DNA of 64,000 nt from Shiraia sp. slf14 (lineage: Eukaryota; Ascomycota; Dothideomycetes; Pleosporales; Shiraiaceae). The position numbers were made by a program, and so were the translations under genes. Below, one piece after another: positions 42,772 through 52,154 of the stretch. The DNA lies in NCBI GenBank assembly GCA_000498155.1, contig AXZN01000022.1, positions 1-64,000 on the forward strand, written 5' to 3'. Each line of letters begins with the position of its first letter. Position 1 is the stretch's first letter. Under the pieces are notes generated by a model. The model was given only the letters and a program-made list of their open reading frames with translations. It did no database searches and was not told where the DNA came from.

Positions 42772-43412
42772 GTTGTATTTCTTGGCTCTAAGTTGCTCTA
42801 GGTTCGGTGTCTTGTACTGCGCGGATGTATACTCGAAAACAATATCTCTTCAAGTCAAGAATTCGGGAAAGAACGGCTCTATAAAGAAGTTTTGCCGAAG
42901 GATAAGCGGTGAGAAGCGCCAGCGAAGCCTGGCTTATATACGTGTATCCAGTGTATCTGCCTTTCCATGCAGTGAGACCCGTGGACTGAGGTGGAATGAT
43001 CGGTTTTGAAGTGCCCAGAAGTCCATTGAACACCGAGGTCTAGAGACCCGGTGACGGTTCATTCACGGTACCGAACGACGGTCCGTGGCCGCATAGAGCC
43101 TCGAGAACATGTCGTGTGCTAGCTCTCCTTCGAAGGGCCCACTGGATCGGGGGCATGCGCATCTTTTTATCGAAAGACACGTCGCACAATGTGTCGTACA
43201 TGCGTTCCTGCAGCAAGCAAGCAACAAGAGGGGAGGGGCCCCATGCAGATCTGGTGCCTCCATCTTCACATGTCCCTAAGCGAGGGCCCTGACGGCAACC
43301 GCGTCACCGCCCGGTTGCACCTTCCCCAGCTTCCAGCCTTACCAATTCTGCCATCCCAGGCTTCCTCTTTGATATCAACAACTCCCTCGATCCCAGTGTC
43401 ACGAATTTAAAC
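42772..43412. other. divergent promoter region
   Basis: 641 nt between the TANGO2-like gene (minus) and the DUF4870-like gene (plus). The second half is C-rich and leader-like. No other gene supported. Confidence 0.35.
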
Positions 43413-44069
43413 ATGGCAAACTTCGCGCCTTATCAAGACATCCCCGAGACCCAACGAACCTTGTCACCACCGCCAGTCGGCTCTCCGCGCATCGCCTCAC
43501 CTCGCACATCGCTCGACCGCACGCGCAACATCTCTTCTCCACCGTCACGCTCTTACGAGCAGCATGATTACTTTGGCGCTGGCTCTGAGGAGCCAGATGT
43601 CGAGCGTGTAGCATGGACCACAACATCGCAGCCTACCACCACATCACGAACCGGCTTTGGCCGACCGCGCGAGGACATCGACATGTTTACCACGAGCCTA
43701 GGATGGCGGCTTGACTACGAAGCTTGTTTGGCATATTTGCTGCTCCCTCCTGCAGGAGGTGTATTACTCTTAGTATTGGAGCACCAGAGCGACTATGTGC
43801 GCTTCCACGCCTGGCAGAGCAGTCTGCTTTTTGCCTTCATCTTCGTCATTCATATCATATTTAGCTGGAGCAGCTTCATCTCCTGGGTGCTCTTCATTGG
43901 AGATATTGGACTAATCGGTTGGTTGACTTGGAGGGCATATCTTGATGGTGAGTGCTATAAGAGCATGCAAGAGGTCAATGCCATTAACAGTAGAACAGCT
44001 GCGACACTCGATCGGTACGAAGTACCATTCTTTGGCCCTCTGGCAAGCTCCATCCTGGACGATGAGTGA
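43413..44069 (+). CDS. DUF4870/UPF0132-like membrane protein
   Basis: Single exon, 218 aa. A Ser/Pro/Arg-rich N-terminus (about 1-95) precedes three hydrophobic helices. The first is YEACLAYLLLPPAGGVLLLV, then HQSDYVRFHAWQSSLLF, which is the family's signature loop (Asp-x-Val-Arg-Phe-His-Ala-x-Gln). The last helix leads to WRAYLDGECYK. The pattern fits DUF4870/Tic20-like small membrane proteins; a fission yeast relative is listed as UPF0132. Function unknown; probably an internal membrane protein. Confidence 0.75.
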   Translation: MANFAPYQDIPETQRTLSPPPVGSPRIASPRTSLDRTRNISSPPSRSYEQHDYFGAGSEEPDVERVAWTTTSQPTTTSRTGFGRPREDIDMFTTSLGWRLDYEACLAYLLLPPAGGVLLLVLEHQSDYVRFHAWQSSLLFAFIFVIHIIFSWSSFISWVLFIGDIGLIGWLTWRAYLDGECYKSMQEVNAINSRTAATLDRYEVPFFGPLASSILDDE

Positions 44070-44249
44070 TATTTGATAGAGAAATGACTTTTCGTTGGGA
44101 TCACATTTGATTTATGACGAGCATGGCGTTCATGGAGCATTTACAGGCGCAGTAGGATTGATCTTTCCACCATGACTCTCGTTTAATGGTAGCACTTATT
44201 AGTAGCTACCCGAAGTAGATATGATACAAGACATAATGCCTATAATACA

Positions 44250-45341
44250 CTATCCGAATCGTTCTTTGGCAATTTGCTTCAGAAACTCCATGGTCTTACT
44301 TTCCTTTTCCCTCCGTTCAGACAGTCGCTCTTCTCTCTCCGCAGCCCTTGCTCGTATTATTTCTTCCCTCCTGATTTCCCTTTCGTTCTTTTGTCTCTCC
44401 TCTTCCTTTTTCTTCCGTTTATACATATCAATTCCATCATCCCCCATCAAATCTGCTTCAGCGACCTCCACATCCCCACTTTCTTTGGCGTCCCGAAAAG
44501 ACTGTAACGCACTTGTCACCTCACGCTTCTTTTCAAGCTGACGTTCACGAGAACCAGGGTCTGCTCGTGGTTCTAATTCTTCCAGACGTTCTTTCTGAGC
44601 CTTACGATCTGCCTTTCGCTCGTAGCGAATATCTTCAGTGTATTCGGAGCGTTCACGCCTGCGATCTTCATCGCGAAGTTCGTTACGATACGTCAAATCG
44701 TCAAGCTTAGGTACTGTTGGCCCATGGCCTCGATGCCTCGCGAGATCTGTCGGTGGAGCAGGACCAAAGTCTTCATCATCGTCGCTGTGGTCCTCCCGGC
44801 CTTCAACTTTCGCATAGCTAGGCGATGGGCGCCTGGTAGGCCTAGGCGAAATAGGTTGATATGATTGCGCAGTCTCTTGCGCAGACTTCAGCATGGAAGG
44901 ATCATACCAACTACGTGCGAGATCTCCACGATTCCTGTAACGTTAGCCTACGTCTGGCCTCCAGTTTCCAATGGATCATGCGTGGCATGCGACATACCAT
45001 CGACTGACAAAGCTCTTCCATCGCCCTTTCACTTCCCGCTCATCTAACTCGTCCAGTTGTATTTGTTTCTGGATGTCCAGATAGGATTGAAAGAGCGGTT
45101 TGTAATCTTCATATTGGCGCTTAGACAGCGGTTTCGCTTTATAGGGCAGTTCTACTTGTTTTGGTGGGGGTGAGCGCGAGCGATGTCGTTTGTGTCGATG
45201 GCGGTCATCGTCGCGACGTGGGGATCGCGAACGATGCGAATGGTGGTGTCGTTTCCGTTCGTGGTGTGATTTATGAGCCGGAGACCTTGATCGCGTTCTG
45301 ACGGCAGCCAGGTTGTCTTCTGGTGTGCGACTGCGACGCAT
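44250..45341 (-). CDS. Arg/Ser-rich coiled-coil protein, likely nuclear
   Basis: Exons 45341-44998 and 44934-44250 (minus strand), 342 aa. The N-terminus is SR-like (RSRSPAHKSHHERKRHHH and more Arg-Ser-Pro units), the type found in splicing-related proteins. A conserved-looking core follows: PYKAKPLSKRQYEDYKPLFQ, SYLDIQKQ, VKGRWKSFVSRWNRGDLA, ARSWYDPSML; the intron lies inside SRW|NRG. The C-terminal half is acidic then strongly charged coiled coil, ending FLKQIAKERFG. I recall related fungal proteins carrying the loose label HEL117-like, but there are no helicase motifs here, so I do not use it. Divergent from the next gene. Confidence 0.7.
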
Positions 45342-46123
45342 GGTTGGTACTGTAAGATCGAGATGGTGCAGTGGAGTCAAGGTTGGACCTGCATGCTCGC
45401 GTGCGGCCCGTTCCCCCGCTGTCCCAGTAAAAGATTAGCTTACACACGGACGCCATCTTTAATCGACCTCCACATGATCAGCCTCTGGCATCTTACACAT
45501 AATGATCTTAGGTTGGATTGAAGTGAATTTCTCACTTCGATGTAAACCTAGGAAACTACATGTAAATTACCATTCTGGAACTTACATGACCAAATTCTAT
45601 TTTTGCCATTCCATATGTCGATGAAGTTCAACCATCTATGTGTCCAGGAGTATGATCAAATCTAATATGAGACTTTCATAGCAACTCTTAACAGCTTCAA
45701 AAAATATTTAAGACAAATCTGAGCGTAATTACGATGAAACTTGTGGAAAGCAATGCCCAACATTATGCGCAAGGTGACAGACGTGAATTGTAATGTAAAA
45801 AACGATAGAGGCAAGGTTTAGTCTCACCTTTGAATTATATAATGGGCGTTACAGATTCAGGACCTGATGTACTTTCATAATTACATCAAATGAACTCGAA
45901 GGGCCCATACTTCCACTCTGACCTTTCACCAAAGACAAACAGCCCCAATACACAAACAACTCTAGCGCGCCTTCCGTTTGCTCATGAAATCATTCAATCT
46001 TTTCAAGCTACTAACTGTCGCTTCTGTTTGTGCTCTTATCATATCAATCGTCACTTCTGCTCTCAGCTCAACACCGTCAAAGCCGGATGCTCTTGAATAC
46101 TCAAAATCGGAAGTCCTGTCACG
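45342..46123. other. divergent AT-rich promoter region
   Basis: 782 nt between divergent genes. A frame at 45978-46358 overlaps the start of the next gene in another frame and has no domain. Nothing else seen. Confidence 0.35.
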
Positions 46124-47776
46124 ATGCCTAAGCACAAATTGCCTGATCAAGATCTATCTCTTTCACAGCAGAAGCGTACAAAATATAGTTCATCGCCGGT
46201 CGCGAAGAATGAGAACACAGCTTCTCCATCTAAACCCCTGCCTACCCGGTCCAAGGCTTCTCTCACGCGTTATCAATTCGAAGACCCCCCAATCGCTAGT
46301 CAAAGTACCGGAGACCTGTCTACATCGAAACCTGTCTTTAAGTCTCAGGATGGCATGACTCTCAGGGTTGAGAGATATGAAGCATACTCCTGGGCGGAGC
46401 GCAAGAACAGGACCAGACGAGAGCGGAAGAAAGGAGCCCAAGTCACAGAGGGCAGCGAGGTGTCTACAGAAGCTAAAGTTCTCGATTCGCCTCAAGCTAC
46501 AGGTGCCAGCGACAAACCGTCTTTACCCAAGCCAAGACGCATCTCAAAAGTAGGAACAAGTTGGCGCAAGAAGGATACACCTCGTACACAAAGTCCACCA
46601 ATTGTTCGACCAGCTCTGAGTTCGCCAGAAATCAACATTCGCTCCAAATATAGCTTGGCTTACGATGGTATGTATGAGGAAGAGCATGGCAATGAGCTGG
46701 TTGTTGAAGCTGATTTTTTTAATCTCTCTCTAGCTCCCGAATCTTGCAGAGAGACAAAGATACCCAGGCCAAGCCACGCTTTACCAGTGGATCGAAAGTG
46801 GAACAGCACGATACATCGTACTGATATGACCGCACCCAACACATTGGGAAACGTAAATGTCTTACAAGACGACAATAGCAAAGACCCAAACCTTGAAAAG
46901 ACGTTAATCAACACGTGTCCTGACTGGTATTGGCGTCAACAATTTGCCCAACATAAACTACAGCAAGCTTCACAAAACGGCCCAGATATTTTGCCACCAT
47001 TCTTCCATCAAGAGAACTCGTCAGGCGAGATCAGGAGGCTCTCCCAGGAGCAAGAGCAAGCCCTGATCGAACTTCACGTCAAGCCATTTGCTGACCCCAA
47101 TGCAACTCCTTATGCCACCAATACTGGAGCGCGAAAGAATACTTTCCTGAAGGGAGTATTGCCATATACTTCATATTCTCTGCCCGAACCGGATTGGTAC
47201 CACAATACGGGCGCACAAAAGGGAGTCAAGAGCTCTGGCGTTGATCCAAACACAGAGTACACTGGCGATGTGATGGTCTTTCCGATAGTTGATGTTGTGC
47301 GGAAAGGGAGACTTTTCTGGCCTGGCGATGTTGTGATTGCTATCTGCGACAAGTATGAGGAGTTCGTTGACCGGGGAACGCAAACCGTCTATAGTGGTTT
47401 GCCAACTCGTGCTTTTGGTTTGGGAAAGGATGCGGCGACTGCTAACACAATTGCTGGACCGCAAAACTTCGCTCAAGATACTTCTCGAGGTGCTGAAGTA
47501 CGCCAAAATTCCTCCCAAGTCAGCGTGAACCTTGAAAAGGCTGTTGAAATTTTTGGTATCCCAAAGACACTGGCTGATCTCGAAGCTATGACTACCGGAA
47601 TTGCGAGCAACATTGGAACTACGCCAATTGCAGCCGTACTTGACGCTCAAGTTGCAGGAATGTCCTGGTTTGAGGCAGAGATGCCACCCGTTTCTCAAGG
47701 AGGCTCACGCGAGCAGGAATGGGAGGATTACAGGAAAGAACTGATTGCTGCTCTGGAGAATGCGAATCTGCGGTAG
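46124..47776 (+). CDS. hypothetical protein
   Basis: Single exon, 550 aa. Basic, Ser/Pro/Lys-rich N-terminus with possible nuclear localisation sequences (QQKRTKYSSSP, RKNRTRRERKKG). A central part has TCPDWYWRQQFAQHKLQQ, and the C-terminal third reads as a folded domain (TEYTGDVMVFPIVDVVRKGRLFWPGD, then VVIAICDKYEEFVDRGTQTVY) with an acidic, helical end. No transmembrane span, signal peptide or family I can name. Likely real from its length and ordinary codon use. Confidence 0.65.
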   Translation: MPKHKLPDQDLSLSQQKRTKYSSSPVAKNENTASPSKPLPTRSKASLTRYQFEDPPIASQSTGDLSTSKPVFKSQDGMTLRVERYEAYSWAERKNRTRRERKKGAQVTEGSEVSTEAKVLDSPQATGASDKPSLPKPRRISKVGTSWRKKDTPRTQSPPIVRPALSSPEINIRSKYSLAYDGMYEEEHGNELVVEADFFNLSLAPESCRETKIPRPSHALPVDRKWNSTIHRTDMTAPNTLGNVNVLQDDNSKDPNLEKTLINTCPDWYWRQQFAQHKLQQASQNGPDILPPFFHQENSSGEIRRLSQEQEQALIELHVKPFADPNATPYATNTGARKNTFLKGVLPYTSYSLPEPDWYHNTGAQKGVKSSGVDPNTEYTGDVMVFPIVDVVRKGRLFWPGDVVIAICDKYEEFVDRGTQTVYSGLPTRAFGLGKDAATANTIAGPQNFAQDTSRGAEVRQNSSQVSVNLEKAVEIFGIPKTLADLEAMTTGIASNIGTTPIAAVLDAQVAGMSWFEAEMPPVSQGGSREQEWEDYRKELIAALENANLR

Positions 47777-48054
47777 GGTCTGGGTTGAGTACTGATTATT
47801 GGAGGGATTAGGTTTGGTTGGATATATGTTTGGTTTTTTTATAGAAAGTGACTTGAATGGATTCGAAGGTAGTACTATAAGATGGCTTCATATCATTGTA
47901 TATTCTGCACATCTACATGCACAATCCAATTGAACACTCCTAGTCACAGCACTCAAATCTCAAGTATGTAGACTAATAATTCATTCCGTTATCCACTGAT
48001 TACACATAATACACATAATGTACATACACTCCCCCAACACATCTCTCTAGTGAA

Positions 48055-49089
48055 CTACTTCTTCACTCTAACATAAACGCCCACAGGCCCCGGCGCGAAA
48101 ACCTGAGCTGCCATAGTTACTATCTCGCTACCATCCAGCGATGGCATAATCATTTGTGCATCCTCATCGTCCAGGCGAATCCCCTCCATTTTCTCCATCA
48201 TGAACTTATACAACCTAGGCGAGCTAGGATCATAGCTAAAAGTAGACTCCATGCCGTCGTCGTCAATAACATCGCAAACCAGTCCTGCAGGGCCTCTACC
48301 TTTCTCAGCCAAATCCCCGATGATCTGGCGTACAGGGATACTTGGCGACTTGGTGAATACGAAGGTATCGGGCATGATATTGGAGAAAGCAGCTACAGTT
48401 CCACTGAAGAATTTCATCCCGAATTCTTTGTTTAGAAACGTTCTGCAATTTTCGCAGTATGCTGGATCTTGAGCCCACATTTCTATGGGGCCTTGTTTCT
48501 GCTCGGCTTCTAGGACTTGTCGGATCATGTCAGCGGCGACGTGTTGAAGGTAGGCTCGCCCTACGTGGCCCTTGTTATTTATGGAGCTGTATTGTGCTTT
48601 CATACTCCCTAGAGCTATGCAGATGATTTTCTTGACAGTGGCCATATTTTTAGCGTGCTTTTGAATGTGGGCTTTCATGGCTTTGCTGGTTTCTGATACT
48701 AGCCATGCTTTTTTGAAATCCTCGCAGTTCCTTTGCATCATTCCTTCTTTGCAACATAGCTCTGGATGGTTGGAGACCTTGGCCATGGCGTTTTTACCAA
48801 TTGTGATGACTCGCTTGTCGAAGCACTCTTCTTGTATATGTTGTTGTCTATCGTCCAGAGCGAGTTGATGATAGCTGAATAACTTGAATTCCAGGTCTGG
48901 ACCGCCAACATCTTTGAATTCTTTGCTTTCACCGTCGGCACCATAGGTTTTCAAGGTTGTTACCCGACAAGGCAGCCTAGCTAGTCCGTATTCGAGTCCT
49001 TGAACATGGCTGAGCAGCTCTGGTGTATAAAGAACATTTTTGAAGGCCTTTTCAAGTTTTTCTTTATTAGTGGTGGGCGCTTGAGCCAT
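48055..49089 (-). CDS. SRR1-like domain protein
   Basis: Single exon on the minus strand, 344 aa. The core KKIICIALGS, then GRAYLQHVAADMIRQVLE, WAQDPAYCENCRTFLNKEFG, FSNIMPDTFVFTKSPSIPVRQIIGDL, matches the order of SRR1-like domains: a glycine-containing strand, a Gln/His helix, the Q-DP-Y motif, and a final Pro-x-Pro-Val-Arg-Gln-Ile segment. SRR1 (sensitivity to red light reduced) was named in plants; in fungi the domain is common and its biochemistry unknown. The N-terminal ~130 residues are extra and unassigned. Confidence 0.7.
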   Translation of the reverse strand: MAQAPTTNKEKLEKAFKNVLYTPELLSHVQGLEYGLARLPCRVTTLKTYGADGESKEFKDVGGPDLEFKLFSYHQLALDDRQQHIQEECFDKRVITIGKNAMAKVSNHPELCCKEGMMQRNCEDFKKAWLVSETSKAMKAHIQKHAKNMATVKKIICIALGSMKAQYSSINNKGHVGRAYLQHVAADMIRQVLEAEQKQGPIEMWAQDPAYCENCRTFLNKEFGMKFFSGTVAAFSNIMPDTFVFTKSPSIPVRQIIGDLAEKGRGPAGLVCDVIDDDGMESTFSYDPSSPRLYKFMMEKMEGIRLDDEDAQMIMPSLDGSEIVTMAAQVFAPGPVGVYVRVKK

Positions 49090-49413
49090 GTTGATATGTA
49101 GCGTCGACTAGGGCCAGTTCGTGGTATATTAGTGTCGCAGTATAGATAGGTATTAAAGTTGGGTGAAATCTTGATTCAATTATGGCACTCAACTACACGT
49201 AGGAGCGTACCCTTTTATAATCAAGTCGTGCGACTCAACACTTCATACAAGTCATACAACCCTCAAGCGAACTTATGAGTCGCGCATTGAAAGTGACTCG
49301 TATAGTTGATGACTGATATGAACAAGTGCAAGGAGTAGCCAGATTCTATCAGTGCCGTTGGTCAGTTGGGAACCTGTGACTACGAGCGCTCAAGCCAACT
49401 CTGACGAAGTATG

Positions 49414-49429
49414 GTGTCACTAGTGACAC
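49414..49429. repeat. 16-bp perfect palindrome
   Basis: GTGTCACTAGTGACAC reads the same on both strands. Could be a binding site for a dimeric factor or chance; no partner site seen. Confidence 0.6.
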
Positions 49430-49541
49430 TGGCCCCATATGGGTAGATGCCAGAAGACTTTGGTCGGCTGGCCCATCGAGTCAATGCTGTTATTAACCGT
49501 GCTTTGGTGACTGCATCGTGTGGTACCAACCCCACCCTACA

Positions 49542-49562
49542 AAGGACCTACTCTAGGTCCTT
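49542..49562. repeat. inverted repeat (9-bp arms, 3-nt loop)
   Basis: AAGGACCTA, CTC, TAGGTCCTT: a perfect short hairpin, about 110 nt from the palindrome at 49414. GGTACCAAC occurs on both sides (near 49522 and 49591). This might be the remnant of a small inverted-repeat element; no target-site duplication identified. Confidence 0.6.
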
Positions 49563-50396
49563 GCTCTAAGGAAGTATGAGTCCTAGATAGGTACCAACTC
49601 CTACATATGTCTCCACTGTGATGAGCGTTCTCCACTTACTACAATTTCAAATTCGATAAATTTGACTACAAGATCTTCTGCTGTGCAAAGCGTATTCAAT
49701 ATGTCATACTAATCCTTTTAGTAGCCTTAATAAGTCGTATGTGAAGCATCCTTTCTCTAGTATATTTACGTGCTAAGTATTTTCGAAACGAACAGCGCAT
49801 TCTGTGGAACATGTCCTTTATGATGTCCCTGCTAATCTACTTTCATTGAAATAAAGGCCATATGTGGAACCCTGGGAAGGACCACAGAAAACTGTGCCTA
49901 GGTTGTTTGGTTAGTTGGTATCGATTTGCCTCCAGCGAAAGAACCCAGCCCTTTTAGCCTCCGTAGTGGCATTAGGATGTGACAAGCCGGGTATTTCTGG
50001 CGTTTCAGCACCTAGCTCGCAAGGCATTTCTTTAAGATGTAAATTGCTATACTCAGTGTACTAGGTGCATGTGGAACCACGGTTTACCTCATTTCATCCA
50101 GTTGGAATATCAGGATATTGGGCGTGATTTTTGGGATATATCAAGAGCTACAGCTCCAACTCTACCTAGGTACGTTACACATGTCATATATTTTCACCAA
50201 AGACCAAGCTCGAACAAGCATTTCTATAACAGCTCAAATTAAAACATCGTACAAGAGATATTACAACGCAATCTAAACCTTTAAAAACAACAATCCAGAA
50301 GCAATGCCTTCCTCCTCTTCCCCTCCCCACTCACTCTCCATCACCTACCAATTTCCTCTTACCCACCTCACCCACCATCCAAGACACTTATCCCAC

Positions 50397-51545
50397 CTAA
50401 GCCTGCGCAACCCCCCTCTCAACCTCCCACTCCAAACTAAACCCCCAATCCGTATACCCCCTGCGCTCCTTCGCAGTATAAAACGTGCTCCTATCATACT
50501 TCCTCAACTCAATCCCCCTCTGCAACCTGAACACCAAATCCGGATTACTTATAAAATACCTCCCAAACACCACCACAATGTTCTTCTCCTTAAACTCCTC
50601 ATCAACAAGCTTCCTCGCCGTCTCCCCCGAAAACCCGCCTGCCAGCAACGTCACGCCCGACCAGCGCTCCAGCAGCGGCGCAAACGAGTCCTGTTTCTCA
50701 ACGGCCGTCGCTGAGGCATGGGAAAGGGAACTAGAATGCGACTCAACACCCCCATGAATCCTCGGCGCCACAACATGCAAATACGCAAGTCCCAACGTAT
50801 CCAGCTTTTCGACCAGGTCTTCAAACTGCGCCATCGGCTCCGCCATCCTCATCCCCTGGTACGTCGACCACGGACTCATCCGGAACGCAACGTTCTCAGC
50901 GCCAATCGCATTCGCCACTGCAGTTGTGACTTCCACCGCGAAGCGCGAGCGGTTCTCCACAGAGCCGCCATACGCATCTGTGCGGATGTTGCTGTTGGAT
51001 TGCAGGAATTGGTCGATCAGGTAGCCGTTTGCGCCGTGGAGTTCCACGCCGTCGAAGCCGGCTTCGAGGGCGTTGCGGGCGGCTTGCACGAAGGTTGCGA
51101 TGGTGGAGTGGATGTCCGCGAGGGTCATTTCTTGGGGGACGACGTGCTCGGCGTCGAGGCGGAGGGCGCTGGGGGCTTTGACGGGGATGTTGTGGGCGGA
51201 TGTGTAGGTGGGGGAGGGGATGCGGCCTGTGGCCCAGAGTTGCGCGTAGATGAAGCTTCCCTTGGAGTGCACGGCGGAGGTGACTTTTTTCCAGGCGGCG
51301 ATTTGGGCGGGGGTGTAGAGGCCGGGGGAGTTGGGGTTGCCGCCGTGCGCGAAGGAGATGTAGGTTGCTTCGGTGATGAGGAGGGTTCCGGGGGAGGAGG
51401 CTCGTTGGGCGTAGTATTCGACGGCCATGGGGAGGATGACGTGGTCGTCAGATGCGCGGAGTCGGGTTAAAGGAGCCATGGCGACGCGGTGCTTGACCTC
51501 TATGTTGCCAATTTTCAAAGGTTTGAAGAGCTTGGATTCAGACAT
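50397..51545 (-). CDS. Old Yellow Enzyme-type NADH:flavin oxidoreductase
   Basis: Single exon on the minus strand, 382 aa. FMN-dependent ene-reductase fold, OYE/OPR type. It starts with LFKPLKIGNIEVKHRVAMAPLTR. Landmarks: AQLWATGR (102-108 region), GFDGVELHGANGYLIDQFL with H170 and N173 (substrate-binding pair), RTDAYGGSVENRSRF with Y192 in the place of the catalytic proton-donor Tyr, and FGRYFISNPDLVFRL then YTDWGF at the end. These enzymes reduce activated C=C bonds of enones using NAD(P)H; substrate unknown. The product looks cytosolic, full length, with no break. Sense-strand codon wobble is C-rich in the first two thirds and G/T-rich at the end. Confidence 0.93.
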   Translation of the reverse strand: MSESKLFKPLKIGNIEVKHRVAMAPLTRLRASDDHVILPMAVEYYAQRASSPGTLLITEATYISFAHGGNPNSPGLYTPAQIAAWKKVTSAVHSKGSFIYAQLWATGRIPSPTYTSAHNIPVKAPSALRLDAEHVVPQEMTLADIHSTIATFVQAARNALEAGFDGVELHGANGYLIDQFLQSNSNIRTDAYGGSVENRSRFAVEVTTAVANAIGAENVAFRMSPWSTYQGMRMAEPMAQFEDLVEKLDTLGLAYLHVVAPRIHGGVESHSSSLSHASATAVEKQDSFAPLLERWSGVTLLAGGFSGETARKLVDEEFKEKNIVVVFGRYFISNPDLVFRLQRGIELRKYDRSTFYTAKERRGYTDWGFSLEWEVERGVAQA

Positions 51546-52154
51546 GTCGAATGGTTGCTTCAGATGGTTTGTAAAAGTGACTATGTGATTGTGGTGATTG
51601 CGGATATTTTGTCCTTTGGAAGACTAGATGAAAGTTGTGATAGTCGTAGATGTGATTGTAATTGTAAATAGTTGCTGTCTTTTGGAAGACTATTTGAAAG
51701 ACTTGATAGTAGTAGGTGTTCTTGTTGTTGTTCTGTTGAATACCCAAAACCGTGGTTCTCCATCTCCCTTATATACCCAGACCTGTGAAGTAGAAACCCG
51801 TCACGTGACCCGCATTGGTAATGCACATACTACGCTAACACTACCAGCCAATTCCCCCCATTGGCCGCGCCACCAAAAAATGTAAACCTTGCGGTCCCTG
51901 CCAAGAATGGAAGCTTTGATTACGATATGTATGTATGATTTCAAAGCAAAAATATACTATGTATGACGTCGAACATACATGCAACTGTCTGTACGTTTGC
52001 AATTGAGTTTGAGGATTCTTAGTAATTACCTTCATTCACACCCTTGCTTAATTAATATCTCCCCGAAAGATATCACGACATGTAAAAAATGCCCGTCTCG
52101 AGGGGTAAAAAAAAAGTCTCCCTCCGAAATAGCAACACCAACCACCCGCCGCAC
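51546..52154. other. intergenic; OYE promoter
   Basis: 609 nt between two minus-strand genes. On the plus strand 51560-51760 is T/G-rich with two imperfect TTTTGGAAGACTA repeats near 51615 and 51680. No gene. Confidence 0.4.

Larger units (their letters stand above)
49090..50396. other. long intergenic region with palindromes
   Basis: About 1.3 kb, no convincing gene. It holds a perfect 16-bp palindrome (49414-49429) and a 9+9 inverted repeat with a 3-nt loop (49542-49562). The last 100 nt are C-rich, continuing the composition of the 3' half of the next gene. Confidence 0.45.

Noticed and set aside
50718..51470. 250-codon plus-strand frame
   Set aside because: Fully antisense to the OYE gene, which has clear family motifs; the frame exists because of the strong C/G wobble bias. 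Peptide is His/Val/Gly/Asp low complexity.
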